Source: Siderastrea siderea (Eukaryota; Cnidaria; Anthozoa; Scleractinia; Rhizangiidae). From it: 64,000 nt of DNA. Position 1 is the stretch's first letter, and each line of letters starts with the position of its first letter. The DNA is taken from assembly GCA_964030785.1 (NCBI GenBank), contig OZ034972.1, positions 19,595,683-19,659,682 of the forward strand. The letters run 5' to 3'. Below the pieces are notes generated by a model. That model saw nothing but the letters and a program-made list of their open reading frames with translations, made no database searches and was not told where the DNA came from. Below are positions 47,580 to 60,006 of this stretch, piece after piece. A program made the translations under genes and the position numbers.

Positions 47580-49110
47580 AACTGGCACTTCGCTTTACTG
47601 GCTTTACTGGAAGAAGAATTAGTTAAATGGTTATGTATATAAAAGACAAGGGGATTATCGTTTATCAGATGATCGTTATCTGACTATTGTGCATTAGTTT
47701 CTCTCCTTTGTACCACCAGTGCAGTCTTTGGTGCCTTAAAGATGACGAAACAAGAGAGTTGCTGTCACCTGTGAAGCCATTTGGCCTTCTAAATAGAGTC
47801 AAATTCTTAACTTCAGTTCTTGTGCCGAGGCCGCTGTTGTCTTCTTTTGAATTCAAAATCTCATTTATCAAAAGTGGCGTCGCCGCCGGTCGGAACATGA
47901 CAAAGAATTTTTGAGGGCCTAATCACAACTGTGAATGCGACAGCGTTTTCGATCCTTTTTTGTTCCGGAAAACGAAGAGGTTTTGTAGAGGATCAAAAAC
48001 GCACCGAAAACGGAAGATTTTAAAAAACGTTGCCAGTGCAAAGTGGTGACTATTGAAAACGTGGGCTGTATCATTACGTGTGGAAGGGCAAAAACGAAAA
48101 AACAAACGAAAACTTTATTTAGATTTTACGGCTTGGGACTTTGTTCAAAACGAAAATGCCGAATCGAAAACGGGTGTTTTCGCGGAAAATCGATTACGTA
48201 AAACAAGATGACCAAGTAACGTTTTTTGCTCTCGTCAATCTTTCCATATGAACAACGAAAACGAGAGAAACGCTTACGTGTTGTAGTTTTGAAAACTCGT
48301 TCAAAAATCCTTGTTTTCAAATAAAAACGAACAACACCACACCGATTTCAGCAGCGTCTTATTACAGAAGCCACCGACCAGGTCAACCAGAGATTGATCG
48401 CAATTTTCTCGGTTCTCTCGACATTATGTTGAATTACTGATGCTTGATATTCGTTAAGGCACATCAATCATAGAATGGCGTGTATGTGTGGGATTAAAAT
48501 GGCTATCGCGGCACAAACAAACATCGCCAAGCATCATGATCCTGGGAAGTGAATTGTCCATTAACTTCATAAAAGTAATCAGAAAGTTTTTGGGGGGAAT
48601 GGCTTCCTCCATTAAAGCCTACCACGTTTCGGCACTACCGTTATGAAAACAGCTTTGCCGACATGCCGGGGTTTTTTAATAACATTAGCTTTATTTTTTT
48701 ATCAGCTCTAAAATTCGGAAATACCGCAAATAAGCCAATAATCGCTTGTCAGTCAGCATGGAATGATGTACTTTCAAACTGGCACGCACTTCTGGACATG
48801 ACAGGAAAATTGTGTTTTATCATCCTGAATTGTCTTAATACATATTAAAATATGATTAATTACAGCAAAAAAAGTCACAATTCTTTCAGTTGTAAAAGCA
48901 GTACAAACTGGTCGACTTGGTCCTTAACACTATTGCGAATAAACTTTAAAGCTTCGTCTAGATAGTGAGACTGCCGACTGCGGACAGTTTCAAAAAGTAT
49001 ACGTACAGCATTTCAGAAATAACACCATGCAAATCTGAGCTCTGATCTAGTAGAGGAAAGACGCATAGAAGACGTCATCCTTGGCAACGTTTTGTCTGTT
49101 TATTATATAA
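47580..49110. other. Intergenic, nothing recognised
   Basis: No supported gene. The stretch from 47930 to 48320 is rich in CGAAAACG-like words but has no clear repeat border. Confidence 0.5.
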
Positions 49111-49601
49111 AACAAATAGATTCCATGTTACCGCGCGTCTGTTCAGTTATAGTTCGCAGAAGACGTCAAAATATTAATCTGGCAAGAACATCAGTGACAC
49201 GCTGGCCTAACGGCTTGTGTGCCACTTTTTCGTTCTTACCACATTTTGACGTCATCTATGATCTATTTAACAATTAGATTATGAGCTCGAGATTTCTGTC
49301 GCGTGATAGTTGATGAGGCCGACGGCCGAATCAACTATCACGCATAGAAATCGAGAGCGAATAATCTAATTGTTTTAGTATAAATCTACTAGACGTTCAA
49401 AACTTAACAGCAGACACTACATGTTTTTATTGAAAAATGATATAAATAGGTCACACCGCGCGCGGAAAACACTCTACTACTCACTATCTACAACAGAATA
49501 GATAGTGAGTAGCGTAGCCAATCAGAGAACAGCATTAGTGATAGAACGCTAGTAGATTTATACTACTGAACAGACGCACGACAACATGGAATCTATTTGT
49601 T
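49111..49601. mobile_element. 491-bp MITE with layered inverted repeats
   Basis: The outer TIR AACAAATAGATTCCATGTT and its inverse continue to CGTCTGTTCAGT (about 38 bases). Inside are an inverted pair based on AATAGATTT-free hairpins at 49270-49375, a TATAAATCTACTAG pair, and a small ACTCACTATCTAC hairpin at 49477-49515. Confidence 0.8.
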
Positions 49602-51880
49602 AATTAGAATATTTTAAAATAACAACATCAGGATAATATTCTAACATGATCCTGGTGTAGTCTTGATGTTGCAGCCTTTTTCACGTTTGTAGTTCCTTTT
49701 ATTTCTTTTTCTCAGTTGGTTCTCGAATAAAGAGAATATTAGATCAATTTTTATCAGTCAGTACATTGGGTTAGAAAGGTCTTTATCTCGGCTATTTTCT
49801 TACTGTCCAACGACAAAGACACCCAATGGGCACAAAATACCCGTCAAAGTCAATGCGCGACAAAAGCAATGGTCATTCTAAATTAAACTGATCATTGTCA
49901 ATGATACAATAAAAGCCGTACAGTTTAGTAGGCTTTGAAAGACCTGAATATGTCGTGTATTCACTAATCTCATGGTCTTCAATGGCAGAAATACCCAGTT
50001 TTGTCAGAATTGTTTTTCAGTGGACGAGAAGTCATTATTTAATATATAGCAGCCTGGTTGTCCTTTTGTGCGTTGAGAGCTAATCTAATCAAGATCAGAA
50101 GCTCTGTCACATAAATTTAAAACCCATAACATTGCATTTCATTAAATCTTTGTTTTTGGTAAGTGAAATTATCATACGAATTTTTATTTTAGAATTCTTA
50201 AATTTACACTTATTCTTTTATCCCTTTTAGCTATGTCAACAAAATCACAGTATATCCAAAACATTGAGAAAGACGTTGAGCTATCAGAAAATTCCCCGAT
50301 CTGGAGCCTGGCTTTTTTCTTTGTGCCTTTAAAGGCCAAAATCTTATATTATTTAAATCAAGGAAAAGGGAACGATATGAAAATCACGGTATAGCCGAAA
50401 ATCCATTATTTGGTGTAATTTCCCATGTTCATTTCCTGTGGCCGTAAGTTTTATTTGACAAATGTTATCAGCGCTATTGATTGGCCGAAAAACGCACTGC
50501 AAAAACCAGCCCCCTTTTTCATAACCGAAACGATAAAATACTACACATAATATATTAATATAAGAACACTTGTTTCTATTTGACTTTCTAAGACGCTATT
50601 TCTTTAATCTAAGGGCCAAGAGAGTTTTGAACACAACTATTGACGCGACCAATGACTCCGTGTCCTTGATTTTCTTTAGTTGTAATAAGTAGCTCAAAAT
50701 ATAATAAAACAGCGATATTCTCAACAATAACTGATTTTCACCCTCCTACGTTACACTTTTTTTCCAACAACAAAACCATTTTGCTTTGTTACGTAACGTT
50801 TTTTACAAAAGCAAAGCGAAAAAAAATAACATCAGAGTTGATGATTTCCAGACTTTCAATCCCATTTCACCGAATAACAGACTTGCTTTTGACCTATAAT
50901 GAATACTCTGACTCTTATAATGTTTCTGCGCTTACATAATGGCCACTTGTAAACACCACTCATAATTCAAACGCTGTTAAGTTTTGTTTGAAAATATTAT
51001 CGACAAATAGAAATTCCGGCTGCATGATTCAGTGGTTTAATACTTAAAACATTTTGTAGTAAAATTAGCGACTAGATATTAAAAACATCTGTAACAAAAA
51101 CTGTACTGCTTTGGTGTCTTGGAAAGTAGAAGTTCTATTTCATTTTTGTTTTGTTTGCCGATGTTTTACTTTATTGTTAATGAATCAATACTGGCCCAAA
51201 ATAATTTGAAGAAAGAGAAATGAAGAAAATACAATACCACGAGAGGCGATATACTTCGAATATACTCCTCAGTACACAACAAGAGAATCCACCAGCTGAG
51301 AAAGATTCACTAAATCACTAATATTTAAGGTTTGTCAACGGCGCTAAGCTCTGTTACAAAAACAAGTGAAACAGTATGTCATTCATGCAGTTGACAAACA
51401 TACGAGGACTCTTGATTACTTTGTCATTCATAACCTGCTATCAGCTTTTGAAAAGCTCCGCCAAGAACATGTCTATCAAGACAATATATCCGGTAACATA
51501 AAGAAATCAAAAGACTTAACTGATTCATTGCTAAGTTTAGATCAAATCAGTGCTCCTTGATAACCATACGTTTCTCCTGAAGATAAAAGAAAAAGAATAC
51601 ATTGAGAAAACGAGAAACTGTTCAGAAAAATGTTGACATTACTTTCAGCAGGTGAACTAGATCTTTATTTGATGAGAGATGAAAACAATACCAATTGATG
51701 AACCAAACAAACGAATGCCGACAAAAACACACTAGAAAGCGTCCCTTAGCTCAATCAAATACTAATAATCTTTCCCGGACGTTGCAAAAAGTCCACACCG
51801 ACTGGTTCATTTAATAAGTGCCGCTTTCAGCTTCCACTAATGGCACTGGCCCACACACGAGTCCGGATGCAGAGAAACAG
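49602..51880. other. Intergenic, nothing firmly recognised
   Basis: AT-rich. A 64-codon frame at 51366-51560 has no family resemblance and no splice or promoter support. Confidence 0.45.
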
Positions 51881-51881
51881 T

Positions 51882-51887
51882 TATAAG
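51882..51887 (+). promoter_or_regulatory. Candidate TATA box of peptide gene B
   Basis: TATAAG in the context CAGTTATAAGAAACTGC, correctly spaced before the proposed 5' UTR exon. Confidence 0.4.
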
Positions 51888-51911
51888 AAACTGCAATGAA
51901 CCTCTCTCTAG

Positions 51912-51988
51912 CACAAAACTAAGAGATCTCTACTGTGGTGAAAGCAAGCTGCAAGTGGCTTTGGTCGACATAGACAGAAGACACAAAG
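51912..51988 (+). other. Candidate 5' UTR exon of peptide gene B
   Basis: The segment ends ACACAAAG before the consensus donor GTAAGT (51989), with a TATAAG box at 51882-51887 about 30 bases before the proposed transcription start. Splicing to the acceptor at 52976 removes a 988-base intron and puts the ATG at the first base of exon 2. The exact start is estimated from the TATA distance. Confidence 0.5.
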
Positions 51989-52789
51989 GTAAGTAAAATT
52001 GATGGATTTAAAGTAAGCTCAGTTGTATTTTACAAGAGCAGTTAAAGAGATTTAACTAACAAACATTCTTTGCAATCCCTATTTCACCGTTTGCAGGACA
52101 GTGTACTCTTTAGCATTAGATGCTGTCCAAAGGTTTTTCTTTCAGTCAGTTGTAAAAAAAACCTTTAGCAGACGTCCATATACATTTTTTTTTCCGTTTT
52201 CACAGATATTAACAAGTGTAAAGACAGAAATTGTTGTTACAACTCAGCTCCTCATTTTAGTCAGTTAAAAAGTTAATATCTCTCTCAGCAAGATACTAAA
52301 AATAAAAACAGAATAAATAATTATCATAGCTTCATAACTATGAATTGGCAAAAGCCCCAAAATTTAACGTTATATGACTAGCAACAATTGACGATAATCA
52401 GGTTAAAACAAGAAAATCGTTGTACTTACAGTGTACTGAACCTTATAGCTTCTGGAGATCAAGTGTTTGAAAAAAATTACATAGAACGCTATACCTCGGC
52501 ATCCAAGCTTAAATGATTAGGTTGTACTCCCGCTATCTTTAAAATAAGTGTAAACGAACGATTTTGAAAACCATGTGAAACTGGCCATTCTGAAAGAGCT
52601 TTTTCGTGCACGTTACACAACGAGCATCGATATCGTTATAACTCGCTCAGATCGAAAACAAACCTTTTAACAGTAATAGCAAAGTTGTTTGTGTAAACTC
52701 ACACGAATCTTAAGTGGATCGATATCAGTCTTATTAATGCATGCATGGCTAATACAGGGCAGGATTTCCAACAATGTTTATTTTGTTGC

Positions 52790-52840
52790 TTTTTTCTTTC
52801 TTCCTTTCTTTCTTTTTTTTATTTTTTTTTTTTTATTTGA
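52790..52840. repeat. T-rich tract in the peptide B intron
   Basis: CTTTCTTTC units followed by T runs upstream of the exon 2 acceptor. Confidence 0.9.
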
Positions 52841-52976
52841 ACTTTAACATATAAGATAATCTGTACAGGATGAACGGGAAATAACAACAATGAACACAAT
52901 GTGCTCGAAACGGAGGCTGTTGTTTGCATTAGAGCTTTACTGTTACATTTTTTAACATTTATCTTGTTCTTTTTAG

Positions 52977-53324
52977 ATGAAGACTGCCATCTATCTGGGA
53001 ATGCTGTTTTTAGTCTCTTGTTTCATTGTGGCCAGGGCTTGTACCGACTGTGGTTGCTGTTATCAAACGAATCAACAATGTTTATCGGCATGTATTGATC
53101 CTTTCGATTGCACAGATTGTGTAAACAAGAAGGACGACTGTGAGCTTCAGAACGGATGCAACAAGAAAAGAGGGTTCGAAGGCTGGAAAACAAAAACCCA
53201 TAAAGGTGTCGCACTAATTCAAGACGAAAAGGAAGATCTTCCATTTAATGAGAAAAGAGTAGCAAGCAGGAAATATCTGCTGGACGACTTTCTAACCAAA
53301 CGCGGAAAGAAAAGGCAACATTAA
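52977..53324 (+). CDS. Secreted cysteine-rich peptide precursor B (115 aa, 10 Cys; toxin or defence-like)
   Basis: No named family is recognised. The precursor has a signal peptide (about 1-21) and a 40-residue core with ten cysteines at 22, 25, 27, 28, 35, 39, 45, 48, 55 and 61, i.e. CXXCXCC-X6-C-X3-C-X5-C-XX-C-X6-C-X5-C. A basic site NKKR (62-65) follows, then a charged, cysteine-free tail with further basic sites EKR, TKR and GKKR near the C-terminus. The core is acidic, unlike the basic core of peptide A. The ATG follows acceptor TTTTTAG with no gap, as in peptide A. The shared layout and proximity suggest a related gene pair, although the cysteine spacing differs. The TAA stop is at 53322-53324. 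Function cannot be read from sequence; a secreted disulfide-rich toxin or defence peptide is the likeliest class. Confidence 0.78.
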   Translation: MKTAIYLGMLFLVSCFIVARACTDCGCCYQTNQQCLSACIDPFDCTDCVNKKDDCELQNGCNKKRGFEGWKTKTHKGVALIQDEKEDLPFNEKRVASRKYLLDDFLTKRGKKRQH

Positions 53325-53417
53325 TGTGATACCGGTATAATTTTATTCACTCTACAGAAAGCTGTAACTTCATTAAATTTACATTCAAGACTAATGCAAC
53401 AATTTATCTTGATTAAA

Positions 53418-53423
53418 AATAAA
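53418..53423 (+). terminator. Polyadenylation signal of peptide gene B
   Basis: AATAAA about 94 bases after the stop codon of peptide B. Confidence 0.6.
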
Positions 53424-55850
53424 TGTTAAGAATTCCAAACAAATGCAGTAAAAGTAGTCTCAGTATGTAACAACCAACATTAACAGCATTGGGCACCGTC
53501 GCATTCAGCTTTCTGTTCAGTGTCACCATTGTAAATTAAACCCCTCCGGGTATTTAAATCATAACAAAATTTAAATAAGAAAGGAAAGACCATGTGAACA
53601 TGTGACCACGTGACCATGTGACGCGTTAAATTCAAAGAGATTTAACTATCGTGTAAACCATCAGCTCGGTAGCATGGTTGATAAGTGCCACACAAAAGCA
53701 AACACCAGTTGAGTTACATGTAAAACTGATGAAACACTCAAATGTGACCTCAACCACATTCACCAATGAACCCTACTATCGATCGTGGTTAAATCCCTTT
53801 GAACTGGTCTCATCAACTTAAAATGTTTGAAAAAAACGCGGTTCGCATATAATTATCGTGTTTTCTTTCTTATTTAATTCAGTTTTGATGATAGTAAATC
53901 TTAGTGGGGATTGAATTACAATAGAACACTGAACTAACACCGAGTAAGACCACAGCCATTAACCAATGAGGGAAGGGTGATAGGTGATTAAATACGTTTC
54001 TCATTATTAACTCCGTGGAAAGTTAACTTCAGGCTGCAGACTAGAGCACTCAATGGGTTGTATCCGAAAGCTTTCATCCCCTCAGTCATTTTAACTTATT
54101 CCTGATTTGCTAACCTGAGAAAAACATAGTTTTTTATTTGCAAAAAGAAAAAAGTGGGCTACAGTGACCGACTACGTTTTTTGAAAAGTCAATGGCAGCT
54201 TGTAAATTTCGGCAACAGAGTTTTATTCCCTAAAATTTGCCCATTGACTATTTTAGTTAGAGAATCTTAACATTTCAAACTATCTTAGTTAACACAAATA
54301 ACCGTTAAGATCCCTAAACTTAGTGGCGTACGGAAACAAAGTCCTATTCGAAGAACGTGTAAAACTCACGGATGACGTAAAACAAAGGAAACAAACATTT
54401 TAAACAAAAGCGTACAGCAAAACAGTAACTAACAAACAAAGAAAATGTTGTCTTGTCTTACACCGAGGTGAAACCAGATTTTCTCCCCTGTACAAACTTC
54501 TGCAGTGGGGACACAATCATGGAAATTTTAGAAATTTTGAATGATGCATGCATTTACCACCTGCCTTTGTCTGCAGTAAAACTTTTAGTGTAGCCAGCAC
54601 GGATATTAACCCCAGGTTCTTTATTAAATGTTACAGCTCTTGTGAGAAAATGGCAGGACTGTGAAAAGGTTAAAGGATTCTTCAAAGAACGATGTTTGCG
54701 TTTAAACTCTAGTCTTAAGTCAAGGTTAGATCTTTTGGTGATAAACCGTTTTTAATACCTCGTTTAGTTTTTTGTTAAAAGAACTTTTGGTATTTGATCA
54801 GCCATAGTTAATGAATATTGATATGGCTTCCTTTTAGTACAGGTGAAGACAACAAGAATAGATTTGGCCTTTTGCAAAAGGTGACTGACCACCACCGCTT
54901 AACTACCACTAAATAAGTGAAACAGTTTTCGGGGCTTTCCAATGAGAGTTGAATCGCTCAGTCAATGGTATCCTCTTAATAAAGGTTTTTGACTGTGTGA
55001 TGTTAACAGCTGTAATGAGTTCTTGGAAAATCGGTAGTCACCTTCCGAAAGTAAAACCGCCTTTGGGCCTCAAGCTCAATAGGTGCAAGTCTAAGGGCAC
55101 TGCATCAAAGCCAACTTTATTATTCTTAAAAATAAAAAAACTGAAACAACTACTGCATGTACTGCTTCTCGAGAATTTCTGCCCCTTTCTGCCCAGCATA
55201 TCTTCGACCAGATATGGTCATCAGAAGCAACAGCCGCTCCTCTGAGCACATCGCAGATAGGTTTTGCCTCTCCCTCGTTAGGAGATAGCAAGTACTACAG
55301 AACCTTCTGGACAATGAGAGCTGTGACAGCAAACCTAGTGGCAACACAGTAACTTTCAAAAAGTTAAAACAACTCATATAATGAAGCTAAGTTAACTTCT
55401 GACTGTGGAGTTTCTTTATTTGGAGTTATAGTTGCACCAAAATGAGGTAAAATGAAAGGTCTTATTTACTGTGGTAGTGGAGTTTGACTAACGCCATAAA
55501 AAGTAAGCCGGAACAGCTCCATGTGAGGTTTGGAGTTACGGAGTGTTTCTAACCCCCGTTTTGGAGTTAAAATGAGCAACAAAATTTTTATCCCGGTTTT
55601 GAAGTTAAAATGACGCTGAAAATTGCTGAAGACACTTTGAAGGAGTTTTTGGGACGGAGGAGGTAGTTAGAGGAGGAGCATTTTCTATAAATGTTCTGGT
55701 TCTGGTTCTCGGTTAACCTCACAGCATCTAGTACTAAGACCATCCTGCCCTGAGTATTTCTTTCATCGTCGGTGTGGATATCACCCCAAGGATTTGTTGA
55801 GTGTTAATCCGCGTTGCAGTTCCTATCGTGTGCTGTTTGGCTCCATTTCC
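53424..55850. other. Intergenic, no gene recognised
   Basis: Contains a short cluster of CATGTGAC/CACGTGAC words (53591-53623) and GGAGTTA-rich DNA at 55400-55620. Open frames around 54949-55377 overlap on both strands and resemble nothing known. Confidence 0.45.
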
Positions 55851-55869
55851 AAACTCAATGCCTGCAGAT

Positions 55870-57290
55870 TGCATTCTACTTAAAGACCAGCAGGTTCTTC
55901 TAGGGTGAGGATTCTCTCTAGCTTCTGTATACAGCCTGTTTTGAAGTCAGTCATTTAGGTGCAATTGAGATAGATAAGATGGGATAGATAAGTTCTGCTG
56001 CTTCTGCCAGCTGGTCTGTAGTCTCATTGTACCCAATGCCAGCATGGCCTGGGATATAAAGGCTGCTTTCCAATCGTTGCTATCATGTGGAAACTACTTT
56101 TTGGCGATTGTAGCGATCCTAGCATCATATGGAAACCCGCCTATATGGAAGCTGCTCAGCGATCAAAGTCGCAACGACCGCTCAACTTTTTTGGTAGCGA
56201 TCGTAGCGATTCAAGGTTCTTTCATATGTCTGCTAACGAGGCTCATTGTCTTCCTTCACGGTGATACTTACCATCCAGATCAGAGCATCCTCGTAGGCTT
56301 CTGACTCAGCCCTAAAGGACCTGGTGCTATACCGTGCCATCCCGCACACCATTCAAATGCTTTACCCTTGTTCCTCCAAACTGCGCCACCCCAAGTAGGG
56401 AGCGAGCCATCCGTAGCAATAACGATGTTAACATCTATGGGTTTGAGTATTGGGATACCTCGGCATTATTGATGGCGCAATCCCGCTCCCGCCAGGACTG
56501 GTCACCTACTGCGTCAACCACTAAGGGTTTGATTGTACAGAACCTATGGATCTGATGTTATACTTCCCACTGGTACCACATCTTCCACCAACTTTCTTGC
56601 TGCTAGGGTCCATGGAGTTACTTGCTTGGTGGTGAAGTTCGTAATATAACGGGTGACTTTCTGTAGTGAAGGCTCTGACGTATTGCTGAGCGGCTTGGAG
56701 TCTGTAAGGGTGCTGCATACTTGGGAAACCCATATAACAGAGGCTGTCTTCTCCAGATATCTTGGAGGTCGCCCCAGAGATGGATCGCAAAGCTTGGCAT
56801 AGCACAGGTGAAACCCATACTACAGTCTGCTCAGTACTGTTGCTCGTAGCAGCCGTGCTAAACTGCCAAGCCTGATGTTTTGTTTCGCAGCATATCTAAT
56901 GAGTCTAAGTGCCAGTTTAGCTTTTCTGTTGTTCTAAGCTAAGTGCCAGGTCATACTTAGTCTTGTATCTATCACTAATCCAAGACATGTGACTTGTGAG
57001 TAAGTCCCGGTCTAAGTGACCTAGTGAAACCACCATTCAGCACACCTTGTCCGATTGGATTTTCATGTGGTTGGTCTCTGTCCAAACCTGCAACTTATCA
57101 CGTGTAGGAGACTTGCTACAGCTTCCACGGGAGAGTGACTGGCACAGCTAATGATGATGTCGTCTACATAAGAGAAGGGATCTGTGCTGACGTCCTGGGT
57201 CCAGTCACTCACATCGGCCGTGTAGATATTAAACGAAATTACCGTAATTTACTAAATCAAAAATTAACTAATGAAATAAGACAGCTCAGA
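55870..57290 (-). mobile_element. Degraded LINE with reverse transcriptase and RNase H remnants
   Basis: The minus strand encodes the RT active-site motif FSYVDDIIISCASHSP (about 57130-57177), a thumb-like LGLVIDTRLSMTWHLA (about 56930-56985), then the RNase H start IATDGSLPTWGGAVW (about 56380-56430), AESEAYEDALIWM, and its end FIPGHAGIGYNETTDQLAEA (about 55990-56055). The order is as in RNase H-bearing LINEs such as the I group. Many stops and frameshifts show it is dead. Confidence 0.75.
56063..56235. repeat. Insertion splitting the LINE RNase H domain
   Basis: The RNase H reading breaks between the NEPR-like segment and FIPGHAG. The intervening 170 bases contain repeated GCGAT(C/T)GTAGCGAT and CATATGGAAAC words unlike the LINE. 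Borders are approximate and no clear TIR was seen. Confidence 0.45.
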
Positions 57291-57299
57291 GGAGAACCC

Positions 57300-58390
57300 T
57301 GGGGTAATCCGGAACTCACTTCAAACTGCTCAGATTCCTAGCTGCCGAATCTCATTTTGCACCTCCTCGAGTCTAGCATGGATAGAGTCTATCAGACCCT
57401 GACCTCCGAGATTCCAAAGCTGATCATTTTGTCAGCCAGAGCAGGAAAGATACCAAAGATCCCGGGAAAATGCCAGGAAATGAAAGAAAGTGTTTTCCTT
57501 CAAAACGAAATTACTCTAATAAACTAATTAACTAGTGAAGAGCTCTGTAGAACGCGTACAGTTTCGTTAATAAACGATTCCCGTCACAGTCGGGCGAACA
57601 TTTAGTTGTTTACAATCAAAAAGCCACCAGGGTAAATATACGTTCTCTTTTTTGTTTTGCTTCAACTTTGTAGCAAATTTAACACGCGTCGTCTACTCGT
57701 TACATTTTGAGGCACACTCCCTCCAAATATAAAGTTTGAGGAGTATTGAAAACGATGGTTAATGGCGGTTAACAAAACAGAAAGTAAGGTGTTTTGTGGG
57801 ATATGAAAGGCATCCGAGCGGACAAGAAGGAGTTTATAAAAGATAAATCCCGCTGAGGAAGCTACAGAACACAACAAAAAAAACTGAAGGGAAAGTACCG
57901 AGCACCTTGTCCATGAGCCAGTCATGGACAAGGGGCGGGTCTTCCTGCATGAACTGCCGGATGGCCAACTTCTCAAGAGACCTGCACGTGGCTTCCGCTG
58001 TTCACTTGGTCATCAAGAGTAATGCCGCATTTCTCTAATAAACAGTTCAACCAGCCCGTGTATTAGTGCCCTACCACCCATTTCTCGAATTCCCAGGAAC
58101 TTTCTAGCCCGTTGACTAATCGACGCTTTTACAGGGGCTTTCGCTGTTTTAAGTTAAAGGAGCGAGAACCTCCATGTGCTACAGGTCTAAGCGTTTTCGG
58201 TTTTAACGCAAATTGGGTAGCGTATCAATACAACAGCACCGATTTCAAGTGAAACTGCAGTTTCAAATATGAATGCACTGGAATATTCCTCGACTCTTTT
58301 CCGCAGCGATTCGATATAATATAAGCTTCTTTTGTTGCCTAGAGGCCTTCCCGGTAAGCAAATCCCCTATCAGTGCAGGTTTTAGTCAAA
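57300..58390. other. Intergenic, nothing recognised
   Basis: No supported gene. The minus-strand frame at 57662-57976 is unlike any family I know. Confidence 0.4.
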
Positions 58391-58397
58391 CTTTACA

Positions 58398-59397
58398 GTA
58401 TGTGGCCCTTGGTCTGCGAGGTCTTTGGTCTGCGACCTTTCCGAACCGATGTAATATTTGCTCGTTAAATAAAATACGACAAAAAAGGAATGTATCCGAC
58501 GATTTATTGATTAGTCTTCTTCCGTTGTTGGTGAATGCGCGGAATTCAAGTTTGTTGACAGGTAGGCCAATTTGTCTTTCTTGAAGTGTCTACTTTCGCG
58601 GCTCCGTAAATTACATGGTCATGTTTACATAGCTTGTGCATAGATAAAACGCAACGGGAGGACGTTTTTTTAAAAAAAACAAGTTTGCAGGTAAACTAAT
58701 TTCTGTGGTTGTGAACGAATTTGCTGCAGAGTTTAAAAGTTTTGTTTCAGCGACTCTTGAAAAATATCAACAATTTTCGCATGTGGGTCCTTGGTCCGCG
58801 ACCTATGACCCTGGAGAACTTTGATTTCGCAAAGCGGGTAAAGAAAACCTTAGACAAATGGAAAAGGCCTTTGTTTTTGCTGAATATTTTCAAGATCTTC
58901 TTTATACATGTTTTTGAACGGGGTCAACTTCTCTTGTATACCTAGAATACATATAAGCTTGTAGTCTTGTTATTATTTTCGACGGCGTCCGGGTCTTGTG
59001 TGGGAGATTGTTGTCTGAAAAGTAAAACACATTATTCTACACTCACAACGACTTTCTAACAAGACTGTAGCTTAGATATATCAAGGATAAGAAAGAATAA
59101 ATAAAATATCTTTAAAATTTTCATATTCCTACGGAAAACTGTTGGGATTCACGGGTACTTTTCGTGCTGTTTGCATGATTCGCGGACCAAGGACCACATT
59201 CGCGGACCAAGGGGCGCGCGAGCACGGTCACCTTTTTTCGATTTACAAGAAAAATATTTAAGTTTGGAACTTGCCACTTTAAAATTATCGCTAGAAACGT
59301 AAAAGCTATCTCCAGGAAAAACTTCAGCCCTAGACGTTTTGACTCAGATAAGATATTCAAGATTATAATTTTTACTCGAGGACCAAGGACCACATAC
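58398..59397. mobile_element. 1-kb inverted-repeat element with internal CCTTGGTC motifs
   Basis: GTATGTGGCCCTTGGTC at the left and GACCAAGGACCACATAC-type sequence at the right are near-inverse. The same motif recurs inside at about 58780, 59170 and 59200 in both orientations. No transposase is seen. Confidence 0.7.
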
Positions 59398-60006
59398 TTT
59401 ACATTTAACTACTTTTGTTTTTTATCGATTTTATCCCGTTGCGCAAGTGGCATGTTTGAGTAAAAGTTGATTGCGACCTTTTCTGTAAACCTAATTTTTA
59501 CGTTATAGGCCCTGTCCAATTTTTATATAAAAATGAAACAACAGAAAGAAAAAGAGCTTTCTACATGCTTTTGTGCAACAACTCTCCGTTTTCCCAATGT
59601 ATTGTCAAATATCAATTAGAATCGAGGTTACCAGATACATCTTAAAATATGCTCCTGCATTTCATTCATTTTTCCACCTGCTTCCCCTACTAAAAAACAA
59701 CAATGACTTACATAATATAACATTTATCGATTTCCACATCGCAATAAGAAAACATCTCATGGACTGGTGAGGGTATCCATAGATACAAAAAGACCTCGTT
59801 CGGATATCAAGACACATCTTGTTGGAATCAACCCCTTGAATCTTGGGTTTTAAAAACAATGGCTTGAACGTAAAGATTCTAACTTTTCAGTCGGGGACTT
59901 AAGAGGTCTTAAGAATGCCATCTAAACGAAGATTGCTGAACAGCAATTTCTATTTTGCTCCCTTGGACAGCAGTTCCAACGGTTACCGCGGTGCCATTGT
60001 CTTTAA

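Noticed and set aside
51366..51560. 64-codon hydrophilic frame before peptide gene B
   Set aside because: No promoter, splice or homology support; length is expected by chance in AT-rich DNA.
54949..55377. Overlapping frames on both strands
   Set aside because: No recognisable domain, and both strands are equally open.
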